Positions 53,746-63,138 of a DNA stretch of 64,000 bases are shown piece after piece (positions within the stretch are counted from its first letter, which is position 1; the number at the start of each line of letters is the position of its first letter). The notes under the pieces were generated by a model that had not been told where the DNA came from, did not search any database, and worked only from the letters and a program-made list of their open reading frames with translations. The DNA comes from Planctomycetota bacterium (GTDB lineage Bacteria; Planctomycetota; Planctomycetia; Pirellulales; PNKZ01). Location: positions 17,527 through 81,526 of the forward strand of contig JAFEBQ010000026.1 in assembly GCA_018242585.1 (NCBI GenBank), read 5' to 3'. A program made the position numbers and the translations under genes.

Positions 53746-56508
53746 TTAACGCAGCCGCTGCCGCGACACTCCTTCGCGCTCGCGAGCCCGCCGGTTGACG
53801 AACACCGCCAGCCCAGCCAGCAACGGGAACAACGGCGGCAACAGCACGGCCAGTATCTTGTAGCGGCGCTGCACGCCGCGGACTTCGGCGTCGTACTCGC
53901 GTTCGGCTTCGGCTTTCTTCTTGTCGTAGGTGGCCTTCATCTTGGCGACTTGTGCGTCGAGTTGCTGCTGTCCTTGGCGCTGGACGATTTGAATCTCCTG
54001 CAGCAACTGCATCATCTTGCTGGGGTCGTTGTCCTTGCGATCGTTCAGCTTGGCGATCTTGTCTTCAAAGGCCTTGCGCGCGTCGGCGATCGCCTTTTCG
54101 TAATCGGTATACAGGCTCTCGGTGGCGCTTTCCTTCTTCTTGCGGCTCGACTCGGTCAACTGGTCCAGCCGGGTCAGCGTGCGATGCTCGGGGCGGCGCT
54201 TGCGAATGGCGACCACCGCCTCGTCGCCAGCCAGCGAGTCGATCGTGTTCAGCACGAAGGTGATATTATCAAGTTGGAAGTCCAACTCGGGGCGCGACGA
54301 ATTGTTGGCCTGGGATCGCAGCGCGAAGAAATCGGGGCCAAACATGTCCAGGTCGGTCACCACCACTACGTTGATGGGCTCGGCCTTCTCTTGCGGCGGC
54401 GGGGCCGGTTGACCCTCGACCGCCGGCACGGCGGGCTCGACGACCGGCGTGCCAGTGATGTGCATCGCCAGCGTGTAATGCTGCTTGGTCGGGCGGCGCC
54501 GCGGCACGGGGTTGGCCTGCGACATCTGCATCAATTCGGTGAAATTGGTGTAGCCCGTCGCCTCGCCCGTCACGATCAACGGGTCGTGCTTCAACGGCCC
54601 CACGACGTTGGCCGAGAGCCAACCTGGGTACATCATCACCGTTTCCTGCAGGCCGCCGGTGATGGCGTCGTTGGGATTGAAGACCTCATTATGGCTGCAC
54701 CCCTGATCGACAAAGACGATCTCTGGCGGCAGCACCCCCTTCAAACGCGGATGAGGGCAATACGCTTGCCAGACAATCTGGTCGGCCGGCATGTCGATCA
54801 ACAACATCGACCAGAGCTTGCCGATGTCCCCCTTGGGTTGGGGCTGCTGCTGGAACATCGCCATTTGCCCTTGCGGGCGCTTGGGCTGGCTGGTGGGAGT
54901 GACGTTCATCGACGTTGGCATGGGGTCTTCGAAGACCGCGGTCGGCACGCCACGACGAATGGCGGCAATGAACAGATCGAGATGCTGTGGCGACAGGGTT
55001 GACGGCTGGACGGCAATCAGCGCGTCGAACTTCTTGTCCTTGTTGGTCAAGTCCTCGGGGCTGACCTGCTCGAGATCGTACTGCTTCTGCAACTCTTCGA
55101 TCAGCGGTGACGCCGGCGTCGGCTGGAACGTCGACTGGTCAAAACCAGCGAAAAGCTGCGCATCGGTTCGCAGCACGGCGATCTTGCGACGCGCGGCGCG
55201 GCTGACGGTCAGCACCGAGCGGGCCAGTTCGTATTCGAGCGGCGTGCCCGTGTCGACGAATGGCACCACCACCGGCTTGCTGGCCCCCGACATAAACGCC
55301 ACGCCCAGGAACAATTCCCCTTCCTGGTAAGCGCCGCTTTCGCGGATCGAGACCTTGCGGGAGCGGATGCCGTAGAGCTTTTCGGCGCGGGTCGCTTCGT
55401 CGCTGTTCAGTTCGGTCGGGCGAATCTCGACCTTGACGTGACCGCGACCCGAGGCTTCAAACTCGCGCAGCGCGGTCAGCAGATTGAGCCGCGTCTGGAC
55501 ATAGGCGCTGGGGACTTCGGGGCTGATAAAGGCCTCGATCAGCACCGGCCGCTTGGGGTCGATCGAGGCCAGCAGTGCGCGCGTCTGGGGAGACAAACTG
55601 CTCACCTGGCCAATGCTGATATCCTTGCGCAGACCCGAGCGTTCGGCGAAGGTGACCAGGCCAACGGCGATCAGCATCAGGCAGATGGCCCGCACGGCGT
55701 AATGCAGCGCCAGCGAGCCACCCCGGCCGCCGGTCCAATGACGCCGGCTGATCATCACCATGCTCAGGTAGAGCATGACGACGATGATCGAGCAGAAGTA
55801 AACCACGCTGGCCAGGCTGATTACGCCGCGGCCAAAGTCCATGAACTGGCCGGCCACGCTCCAATGCGAAAGTGACGACGCACAGTCGCCAATCGCCATG
55901 GTGTCGGCCCCTTTGCGGAAGATGCCGACAAACTCGCCGATCAGCGTGGTGCCAACTTCGGACCATTGCAGCGCCACCAGCGGCGCATTCATCAACATAC
56001 CCAGCAAAAAGCCAACCGTCAGGTTTCCCGTCAGGAACGAAGCGACCATGCCCACGGCCAGCATGGCCAGACCAACCAGCAAGTGGCCGAAGTAGGTGGC
56101 GACAAACAGTCCCCAATCTGGATCGCCCAGGTAGGCCAGCACGATGAAATTGCAGATCATCGAGAAGAAGAGTGACACGCTGTAAATCGACACGGCCGCC
56201 AGATACTTGCCCACCACCACGTCCAAGTCCGTGGCCGGAATGGTCAGCAGCAACTCGTCGGTCCCTTGCCGGCGCTCGTCGGCCCAGATGCTCATCGTGA
56301 TGGCCGGAATGAAGACCAGCAGAATCAGCGGCAGGTACTTGTTCAACTGATCCAGGTTGGCCAGGTTCGCCACGAAGAACTCGTCGGGCCAAAAGGCGGC
56401 CAGCGAGCTCAAGATGACGAATAAGCAGATAAACACATAGCCCGTCGGGCTATTGAAGTAGGCGATGAAGTTGCGCCGAAAGACCGCCAGGACAACGTGG
56501 ACATTCAT
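53746..56508 (-). CDS. ABC-2 permease fused to a Gldg-type protein
   Basis: The 920-residue protein joins two usual partners. Residues 1-250 are an ABC-2 membrane domain with about six spans (FNSPTGYVFICLFVILSSLAAF, then SIWADERRQGTDELLLTIPATDLDVVVGKYLAAV). The middle (about 270-700) resembles the Gldg intracellular or periplasmic domain (GQVSSLSPQTRALLASIDPKRPVLIEAFISPEVPSAYVQTRLNLLTALREFE). The C-terminal part has a coiled coil (about 780-880) and a final membrane span. The ATPase gene lies 72 bases upstream. Gliding-type GldA/F/G names come from Flavobacteria; no gliding role is implied here. Confidence 0.88.
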   Translation of the reverse strand: MNVHVVLAVFRRNFIAYFNSPTGYVFICLFVILSSLAAFWPDEFFVANLANLDQLNKYLPLILLVFIPAITMSIWADERRQGTDELLLTIPATDLDVVVGKYLAAVSIYSVSLFFSMICNFIVLAYLGDPDWGLFVATYFGHLLVGLAMLAVGMVASFLTGNLTVGFLLGMLMNAPLVALQWSEVGTTLIGEFVGIFRKGADTMAIGDCASSLSHWSVAGQFMDFGRGVISLASVVYFCSIIVVMLYLSMVMISRRHWTGGRGGSLALHYAVRAICLMLIAVGLVTFAERSGLRKDISIGQVSSLSPQTRALLASIDPKRPVLIEAFISPEVPSAYVQTRLNLLTALREFEASGRGHVKVEIRPTELNSDEATRAEKLYGIRSRKVSIRESGAYQEGELFLGVAFMSGASKPVVVPFVDTGTPLEYELARSVLTVSRAARRKIAVLRTDAQLFAGFDQSTFQPTPASPLIEELQKQYDLEQVSPEDLTNKDKKFDALIAVQPSTLSPQHLDLFIAAIRRGVPTAVFEDPMPTSMNVTPTSQPKRPQGQMAMFQQQPQPKGDIGKLWSMLLIDMPADQIVWQAYCPHPRLKGVLPPEIVFVDQGCSHNEVFNPNDAITGGLQETVMMYPGWLSANVVGPLKHDPLIVTGEATGYTNFTELMQMSQANPVPRRRPTKQHYTLAMHITGTPVVEPAVPAVEGQPAPPPQEKAEPINVVVVTDLDMFGPDFFALRSQANNSSRPELDFQLDNITFVLNTIDSLAGDEAVVAIRKRRPEHRTLTRLDQLTESSRKKKESATESLYTDYEKAIADARKAFEDKIAKLNDRKDNDPSKMMQLLQEIQIVQRQGQQQLDAQVAKMKATYDKKKAEAEREYDAEVRGVQRRYKILAVLLPPLFPLLAGLAVFVNRRAREREGVSRQRLR

Positions 56509-56580
56509 AGTGCGGTTCGTTGGTTGATTGCGTTTGCGATTGAGTAGGATGCGGCGATTGGCTTGCGAAGGATGTACCGA

Positions 56581-57318
56581 CTAGGCGGCGTCGGTGCTCA
56601 ACTCGTGGAACCGATCGTCCAGCGAGCGACCGTCGCGGGTCAGCTCGTCGGGCGAACCGTCGAACTTGAGTCGGCCTTCGCTGATGAACAGCACTCGGCT
56701 GCACATCGCCTGGACTTCTTGCAAAATGTGTGTCGACAGCAGAATCGTTTTGTTCTGCCCCAAGCGGCGAATCGTCTCGCGCACCCCGCGAATCTGGTTC
56801 GGATCGAGCCCGGCCGTCGGCTCGTCCAGGATCAACACGTCGGGCTCGTGCAACAGCGCCTGGGCCATGCCCACACGCTGGCGATACCCCTTCGAGAGCT
56901 TGCTGATCGGCTTGCCGATGACCGCTCCCAGGTCGCATTGCTCGATCACGGCCTCGAGCCGGTTCAGCCGGTAACCGCCGCTCAGCCCACGCGCGTCGGC
57001 AAAGAAGTTCAACAGGCTGCGCGGCGTCATGTCGGGGTACAGCGGGCCGTTCTCGGGCAGATAGCCCAGCCGCTTCGAGCCGGCCAGCCGGTCGGTGGCC
57101 ATGTCGTGGCCAGCGATCCGCGCCGCGCCCGACGAGGGGGCCAGGTAGCCGGTCAGCAACTTCATCGTGGTGCTTTTGCCGGCGCCGTTGGGGCCCAGAA
57201 AGGCGACGACCTGTCCTTGCTTGATCTCGAAGCTGATATTTTCCACGGCCGTGAAGTCGCCGTAGTACTTACACAAGCCCTTGGCTTCGATCATCGTCTG
57301 CGAAGTGTTCTCGCTCAT
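56581..57318 (-). CDS. ABC transporter ATP-binding protein (GldA-like)
   Basis: The 245-residue ATPase has Walker A GPNGAGKST, signature LSKGYRQR, Walker B with LILDEPTAGLD and the H-loop ILLSTHIL. The start was moved to ATG 57318: the Shine-Dalgarno GAGGAG sits directly against the ATG at 57324 but six bases before 57318. It is the first gene of the three-gene ABC cassette that also holds the permease-Gldg fusion and the DUF4340 protein. The substrate is unknown. Confidence 0.93.
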   Translation of the reverse strand: MSENTSQTMIEAKGLCKYYGDFTAVENISFEIKQGQVVAFLGPNGAGKSTTMKLLTGYLAPSSGAARIAGHDMATDRLAGSKRLGYLPENGPLYPDMTPRSLLNFFADARGLSGGYRLNRLEAVIEQCDLGAVIGKPISKLSKGYRQRVGMAQALLHEPDVLILDEPTAGLDPNQIRGVRETIRRLGQNKTILLSTHILQEVQAMCSRVLFISEGRLKFDGSPDELTRDGRSLDDRFHELSTDAA

Positions 57319-58121
57319 CGACATCTCCTCGCGATCTCACGATCAATCTGGTCAACGGCCGTCTGCCAGCGCGGCGTGGCAATCCGGTCAAACCCGGCAC
57401 CACGCAAACAGCCTGCGACCATTCTGTACGTTTTGGTGACGCCTGTAGGGAAAAAGCCGAGGCCCCCGCGGGCTCGACGAGCGGTTCCCGATTGCAGCCA
57501 CGAATACTGTGCGAGCCATCCAATCGCCAAGGATTGAAACCGGGCCATCGAACAGCACGGGCGTACGTTCGGTCGAGTTGAGGACGCTCCCCTGCGATCG
57601 CCCCAACCACTCGTTTCATTCGGTTCGCCAGCAAGCCGAGCAGCGCGTGGCACGACGCGCCGCAGACACGGTCCCGAAACCTGCACGACGCCTGTGGGCG
57701 TCGCGGCTCGCCGTGCGCGACCTGAAGACCTGGCTCACTCAAAGCCCCGCGGCACACGTCCGGCCGATGGCGTCGATCGTCCGAATTGGCGTTGCCGGAA
57801 GGCTTTGAGACCTAAACGATAGTTTCCCCAGCAAGGGTTGTCCAGTCACTACGCGACACGACGTCGGTTGGTTCGCCGGTTGCGAACAAAACTCGCGAAA
57901 TACCATATAGCGACTGACCGCTCACACGGACGAAGCTGAGTCGCCGTGGTTTAGGGGCCGCGAATGTCTTTGGCGTTCAGCAACCGTGGCTGAGCGCTCC
58001 AAAAAGAACAAGGAACTGCTCCGGCGCTGGGCCAAAGCAGTTCCTTGTTTTTGAATCTGATCAGTCGAGGCCGACGAGCCAAGAGAACCAGGCTTAATCT
58101 CGCACCACCAAGAGCGCGTAA
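57319..58121. other. 803-base gene-free region
   Basis: No supported gene lies here between the ABC cassette and scpB. Several open frames exist in this G+C-rich DNA, but none has a ribosome site or protein-like composition. A strong terminator closes scpB near the right end (58001-58053). Confidence 0.5.
58001..58053. terminator. Bidirectional terminator downstream of scpB
   Basis: A perfect 14-bp stem (AACAAGGAACTGCT at 58007-58020 pairing with 58036-58049) has a T-run in both directions (TTTTT on +, and TTCTTTTT on -). It lies 70 bases past the scpB stop on the minus strand. Confidence 0.88.
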
Positions 58122-59249
58122 TTACTCCTTCTCGTTCTCTCCTTTATCTTCGTCTTCCTCCCAGTCATCGTCCTCCTCGTCGTCGTCATCGTCCCAGTCT
58201 TCTTCGTCGTCCTCTTCGTCCTCGTCGTCTTCTTCCTCGTCCCATTCTTCATCGTCTTCGTCGACTTCTTCCCAGTCTTCATCATCGAAGTCGTCGTCGA
58301 CGTCTTCATCGTCCTCGTCTTCATCTTCCTCTTCGTCGTCGTCCCATTCCTCGTCGTCGTCTTCGTCGTCATCGCCTGACGACTCATCCTCGCCATCATC
58401 GTCTTCGGCGACCATTGCGTAGTCTGGGCGCAGGCGCAGTTTTTCTTCAGCGTCCTCTGGAACTTCGTGTTCCGCAGCCAATGCCACTCTCACTGGTGAC
58501 TCCTCATTGAATTCGTGGGACTGGTTAGTTTGATGATCCCGAGTTGTCTCGGGCGATACATTCGTTGTTTGATTCGCCGCGTCAGCGGTCGCCGCACTGG
58601 CTTCCACCGCGACACCGACTCCCATAACGTCGGCCAAAGCGGGCAGTTCTGTCAAGTCGCGTAGCCCAAAGCTTTGCAAAAATCGCCGCGTTGTGCCATA
58701 TAAAAATGGTCGCCCTAGCTCTTCGCTGCGACCGGCAATCTTGACCAGGTCGCGCTCAATCAATTGCCGTAGCATTTCACCGCACTGGACGCCGCGAATT
58801 GCTTCGATCTGACCGCGCGAGGCCGGCTGACGATAGGCGATCACCGCCAGGGTTTCCAACGCCGGTGCCGACAACCGCAGTCCCGCCGCCCCTTGCCGCA
58901 ATCGCCGGAGCCACGACGCATATTTGCGTCGCGTCATCAACCGATGACCGCCGGCAATTTCTTCGACGCGGAAAGCGGTCCCCGCTTCGTCGTAAAACTT
59001 ATTCAGTTGGCGGACTAATGTACGCGCTTCGGTAGCATCCGCCAAGCTGGCAAATTGACATATTTTACGCAAATGCAGCGGTTCCACGGCGGCAATCAGC
59101 ACCGCTTCCAGGCGCGCCATGCGCGACGTGCGCGCCCTTGGCCCGTGGGCCGCCGCTCGCGCACCCGTCGAGGATCGGGTCAGACATAACGAGCGGCTTG
59201 GCACGCTGCGATTTTGCGGCGAGTGCGACGTTGCGCTGGCCGTCGACAT
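58122..59249 (-). CDS. scpB: Segregation and condensation protein B with acidic tail
   Basis: The ScpB core spans about residues 40-190: MARLEAVLIAAVEPLHLRKICQFASLAD, then LSAPALETLAVIAYRQPASRGQIEAIRGV, and LLIERDLVKIAGRSEELGRPFLYGTTRRFLQSFGLRDL-like sequence, the two winged-helix domains. ScpB binds ScpA and the SMC condensin. After a linker, residues about 277-372 are almost purely Asp/Glu, punctuated by Trp, Val and Phe, far longer than normal family members. Start is uncertain: ATG 59249 was chosen, ATG 59120 gives the minimal core, and a GTG at 59309 also exists. scpA is not in the window. Confidence 0.9.
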   Translation of the reverse strand: MSTASATSHSPQNRSVPSRSLCLTRSSTGARAAAHGPRARTSRMARLEAVLIAAVEPLHLRKICQFASLADATEARTLVRQLNKFYDEAGTAFRVEEIAGGHRLMTRRKYASWLRRLRQGAAGLRLSAPALETLAVIAYRQPASRGQIEAIRGVQCGEMLRQLIERDLVKIAGRSEELGRPFLYGTTRRFLQSFGLRDLTELPALADVMGVGVAVEASAATADAANQTTNVSPETTRDHQTNQSHEFNEESPVRVALAAEHEVPEDAEEKLRLRPDYAMVAEDDDGEDESSGDDDEDDDEEWDDDEEEDEDEDDEDVDDDFDDEDWEEVDEDDEEWDEEEDDEDEEDDEEDWDDDDDEEDDDWEEDEDKGENEKE

Positions 59250-59469
59250 GGCGGCCAGCAAACCACCGGCGGGCGCAGTGCGCAATCGATTGGCAAGCAA
59301 CGGTCGCACGGCATTCCAGCCTTGTAATTGCGATACGCTTGAAAAGAAACCGCGGCCCAGCGAACCGCGTCAATTCGTCACTGCCCCACGCGGGCCAGCA
59401 GCAACTTGAAACAGCCGCTGAACGTAAGCCTAGGTATTGCCAAACGATCGGGCAAGTAGTCCCACGGGC

Positions 59470-60411
59470 TTACTGGGATTGCTGTCGTCGCCAGGCTTCG
59501 ACTTGTTCAACCACGGTCTTTACCGCCGCCGCTGGATCGGTATCGGTGGCCTCGAAGTTTTGCACGGCGTCCCCTTGCGCACCGTGAGCCATGCGACAGT
59601 GAAAGCGGTAAAGCTGGCCGTTTTGCCCCCACGTTTCGAGCAGGTAATACGTGGCTCCCAATTCACGCAGGCGTTGCTGCGCGTCGGCAAACCAGTCCTT
59701 GCCGCGCAGCTCGCGCTGGCCACCGGATGGCGATGGGGTACCGGTCGAATCACCGGCTGGTGCAACCACAGACTCCAACGGGCGAACATTCACAGCATTA
59801 ACGACCGCCGATGGTGCGACGCTGGCCACAGCCGGCGTCGCGTGTACCGCCAAAGTCACGTTGTCGGCCGAGGCATTCGCCGCATAGCGACGTCCCGGCA
59901 CCCCGCGTGCCGATGAGCGAATTGGCCGTTCATTTCCGGCCGGTGCAGGAACAGCCGACGGAGCACTCGTTGCTGGCGCAATGGCCGCAGACGGGTTCGC
60001 CGGGGGATTTCCGCTCAGTGTCGCCACCGGCGGCGGGGCCGGCACGGCGGTGGGAGTGGGCTCGTTCGGGCTACTGGCGGGTGTTTCGCTGAGGATCGTC
60101 GGCTTGAGCGCTTGGGCCGGACTGCCTTCGGCGTCGAATAGGCTCGGCGCGGTCAATGGCTGTGAAGCCAGCGGGCTCGGCTGAATTTGTTGCAATTGCA
60201 AGATGCTTCCCCCTTGACCGTTCGGCTTGGCCGGGCCAGCCATGTTCAGGTTCAACGGGGGCAAGTTGGACGTTTCACGGGTGAACGAGTTGTCACCAAA
60301 CCAGCTTTTCAACGGTAACCAGCCAGTGCCAAAAACCGCCAACAACGGTACGGCAATCATGCACACGATCATGACCATGGACCGTGCGCCATTCACGAGC
60401 GAAGCACGCAT
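59470..60411 (-). CDS. Membrane-anchored protein of unknown function upstream of scpB
   Basis: A 313-residue product from ATG 60411. An N-terminal membrane anchor (SMVMIVCMIAVPLLAVFGTGWLPL) is followed by about 190 residues rich in Pro/Ala/Ser, then a small folded domain of about 70 residues: DWFADAQQRLRELGATYYLLETWG, YRFHCRMAHGAQGDAVQNFEATD and AAVKTVVEQVEAWRRQQ. This tail domain reads as a conserved unit, but I cannot name it. It lies 220 bases upstream of scpB on the same strand. The layout suggests a domain displayed on a flexible spacer beyond the membrane. Confidence 0.75.
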   Translation of the reverse strand: MRASLVNGARSMVMIVCMIAVPLLAVFGTGWLPLKSWFGDNSFTRETSNLPPLNLNMAGPAKPNGQGGSILQLQQIQPSPLASQPLTAPSLFDAEGSPAQALKPTILSETPASSPNEPTPTAVPAPPPVATLSGNPPANPSAAIAPATSAPSAVPAPAGNERPIRSSARGVPGRRYAANASADNVTLAVHATPAVASVAPSAVVNAVNVRPLESVVAPAGDSTGTPSPSGGQRELRGKDWFADAQQRLRELGATYYLLETWGQNGQLYRFHCRMAHGAQGDAVQNFEATDTDPAAAVKTVVEQVEAWRRQQSQ

Positions 60412-60777
60412 TAGGACGGGCACTCCCGACTAAGTCAGCGGACAACAATGAGGATTCAGGGGGGCAACGACCGGCCTGTGGTTAAGGCACCGGTCGGTTT
60501 GGCATGGGGGGCGGATCATAGGGATTTAGCAGCCAGCGAGCAATGGCATTGTCGGCCACCAAATCGAATGCAAGTCCTGGCCAAATAACGCTTTGAGAAG
60601 CCTCGCGCCAGTCAGTCGCTCGACAGCCATGGAATTGTCCCATATGTTTGTCGTGGTAAGACTTTGCGCCGATTTTCGCCCTCGCGGGTCAAGCATTTTT
60701 TCTGACGGCCCGAGCTTGGCCCCCCGTTACCTCGGTTATCGTTCCTCCCGACTTTAATTCCCCAGCAGTCCCGCTTC
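60412..60777. other. Divergent intergenic region before the DUF1592 gene
   Basis: These 366 bases separate a minus-strand membrane protein from the plus-strand DUF1592 gene. No gene, terminator or clear promoter was recognised, though both genes need promoters here. Confidence 0.5.
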
Positions 60778-63138
60778 ATGCCTGAGTCCCTTCTCGTCAC
60801 ACATTCAAGCTGGCTGCGCCACCGGAGTGTCTTGCTCCTGGTCGCGGTCGCTTTCGGCCTGGGGCAAGCTGTGGCGGCCCGTTCCGCAGAACCACTTACC
60901 GCACCGGACAAGGCTCATCCCCAGTTGGCTGAAAAACTTGGCCCGCTGTTGCAGCGGTACTGCCTGGATTGTCACTCGGGCAAGCAAGCCAAGGGGGAGA
61001 TTCGATTCGATCAGTTCCGCGACCCGGCCCTGTTGATTCGGGACCGGAAACTTTGGGAGCAGGCGCTGGCCAACATTCGCGGTCACGTCATGCCCCCCGA
61101 CGACAAGCCGCAACCGACGCCGCAAGAGCGCGAGCAGTTCCATGCGTTGATCGACGATGTGTTTCGCCGCCACGACGAAGCCCGCCGGGTGCCCGGTCGC
61201 GTGACGATGCGGCGACTGAATCGCGTGGAATACAACAACACGGTGCGTGACTTGCTGGGTGTGAGCTTCCGTCCGGCCGATGACTTTCCGTCCGACGACG
61301 TCGGCTATGGCTTTGACAACATCGGTGACGTGTTGTCGCTGCCGCCGTTGTTGATGGAAAAATACCTGGCCGCAGCCGAGCAGTTGGCCACTTCGGCCAT
61401 CGTGGCGCGCGAGAACAGCGTCGCCCGCACGCGACATTGGCCGGGGAAAGAGCTGGACAACACGTTAAACAAGCAGGCCGGCGGCAGCTTGTACTCAAAC
61501 GGCGAGGCGTTCCAACAGATCGAGTTTGAACGCGACGGCGAGTACAAGTTCCGCATCCGCGCCGCCGCCAAACGGGCCGGCGCCGATCCGGCTCATATGG
61601 AACTGCGAGTCGACAAGCAGATGGTTCGCGCGTTCGATGTCCTGACACGTGACCACGTGGCCGAATCGTTCGAGGCTCAGGCCACGGTCAAGGCCGGCAA
61701 GCATCGCGTCGCGGTCGCCTTCACCAATGATTTCTATGACGAAAACGGTGGCCCCGACGGCAAGCCAATCGATCGCAACCTGACGGTCGAGTCGCTCGAA
61801 ATTGAGTCTCCCTTGCCGACGCGGTGGGAAGACATGCCCGAGTCGCACCGGCGGATTGTGTTCTGTCAGCCGCAGGATTCTTCGCCCGAACCGTGCGCGC
61901 GGCAGATTGTCGAGCGTCTGGCCAGTCGCGCGTATCGCCGCCCCGTCACGCCCGAGGAAAGCCAGCGGCTGACCGCGCTGGTGCTACTGGCCCAGAAGCA
62001 AGGGGACAGCTTCGAGCGCGGCGTGCAACTGGCCGCCCAGGCGGTGCTGGTCTCGCCACACTTCCTGTTCCGCGTCGAAACCGACCAGCACCCCGGCCCC
62101 GACGGCAGCTACCAACTGAACGATTACGAGCTGGCCTCGCGGCTCTCGTACTTTCTGTGGAACAGCATGCCGGACGACGAGCTGTTCAAAGTCGCATTCG
62201 CCGGCAAGCTGCGCCAGCGCGACGAGCTGACGCGGCAGGCGCGGCGGATGATCGCCGACCCCAAGTCGCAAAGCTTCGTGGAAAGCTTTTCCAGCCAGTG
62301 GCTGCAAACTCGCAACTTGAACATCGTGAACCCTGCCACCCAGGTGTTCCCCAAGTTCAAGCCCGAGTTGCTCGACGCCATGCGAACCGAAACCGAGATG
62401 TTCTTTGCCGCGGTGATGCGCGAGGACCGGAGCATTCTTGACTTTATCGATGCCGACTTCTCGTTCGTGAACGACGTGCTGGCCGAGCACTACGGCATTA
62501 AGGAGGTTTCCGGGCGGGAGTTTCGCCGCGTCAAGCTCGACAACCCGAACTTGGGTGGCGTGATTACCCAGGCCAGCATGCTGACGATCACCTCGAACCC
62601 GACCCGCACATCGCCAGTCAAGCGCGGCAAGTGGATCCTGGAAAACATCCTCGGCACGCCACCGCCACCGCCGCCCCCCGAGGTGCCTGCGCTGACGGAA
62701 AACCGCAAGGTGAACGAATCGGCGCCGCTGCGCAAACGGCTGGAACAACATCGCGCCAACCCGGCCTGCGCCAATTGTCACCAGCGGATGGACCCGCTGG
62801 GCTTCGGCCTGGAAAACTTCGACGCCATCGGCCAGTGGCGCGAGCAAGACGGCAAGTTCCCGCTCGACACTGCCGGCGTCTTGCCCAATGGCGAGCAATT
62901 CAACGGTCCCCAGGAACTGAAGCGCGTCCTTCGCGGTCGGCGCACCGAGTTCACCCGCTGCTTGAGCGAGAAGCTGCTCACCTACGCCCTGGGGCGCGGA
63001 CTCGAGTATACTGACAAACTGGCCGTCAACGGCATCGTGCGCGGCGTTGAACGGCAGGACTTCAAGTTCTCGGCCCTGGTGGCCGAAATTGTCAGCAGCG
63101 AACCATTCACCCGTCGTTCCCTGGCAGGGGCGCCATGA
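60778..63138 (+). CDS. DUF1592-family protein with two CxxCH motifs (planctomycetal cytochrome-like)
   Basis: The 786-residue protein has a signal-like N-terminus (HRSVLLLVAVAFGLGQAVAARSA). A PSCyt1-type domain carries CLDCH (C62, C65, H66) with YCLDCHSGKQAKGEIRFDQ. The DUF1587-like RRLNRVEYNNTVRDLLGVSF, DUF1595/1592 region (RPVTPEESQRL, then YELASRLSYFLWNSMPDDEL) and DUF1588 with a second CxxCH, CANCH, near residue 664 (HRANPACANCHQRMDPLGFGLENFD) follow, then DUF1585. Two CxxCH motifs suggest covalent heme. The gene overlaps the next by ATGA, so both are translated together. Its role in planctomycetes is not known. Confidence 0.94.
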   Translation: MPESLLVTHSSWLRHRSVLLLVAVAFGLGQAVAARSAEPLTAPDKAHPQLAEKLGPLLQRYCLDCHSGKQAKGEIRFDQFRDPALLIRDRKLWEQALANIRGHVMPPDDKPQPTPQEREQFHALIDDVFRRHDEARRVPGRVTMRRLNRVEYNNTVRDLLGVSFRPADDFPSDDVGYGFDNIGDVLSLPPLLMEKYLAAAEQLATSAIVARENSVARTRHWPGKELDNTLNKQAGGSLYSNGEAFQQIEFERDGEYKFRIRAAAKRAGADPAHMELRVDKQMVRAFDVLTRDHVAESFEAQATVKAGKHRVAVAFTNDFYDENGGPDGKPIDRNLTVESLEIESPLPTRWEDMPESHRRIVFCQPQDSSPEPCARQIVERLASRAYRRPVTPEESQRLTALVLLAQKQGDSFERGVQLAAQAVLVSPHFLFRVETDQHPGPDGSYQLNDYELASRLSYFLWNSMPDDELFKVAFAGKLRQRDELTRQARRMIADPKSQSFVESFSSQWLQTRNLNIVNPATQVFPKFKPELLDAMRTETEMFFAAVMREDRSILDFIDADFSFVNDVLAEHYGIKEVSGREFRRVKLDNPNLGGVITQASMLTITSNPTRTSPVKRGKWILENILGTPPPPPPPEVPALTENRKVNESAPLRKRLEQHRANPACANCHQRMDPLGFGLENFDAIGQWREQDGKFPLDTAGVLPNGEQFNGPQELKRVLRGRRTEFTRCLSEKLLTYALGRGLEYTDKLAVNGIVRGVERQDFKFSALVAEIVSSEPFTRRSLAGAP

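Noticed and set aside
57509-57808. 99-residue plus-strand frame in the region upstream of the ABC ATPase
   Set aside because: Arg/Ala/Ser-rich composition, no ribosome site, no motif; expected by chance in this G+C range.
58045-58422. Plus-strand frame encoding an almost pure serine protein
   Set aside because: It is the complement of the Asp/Glu-coding repeat of scpB; the simple repeat keeps both strands open. No ribosome site and no other support.
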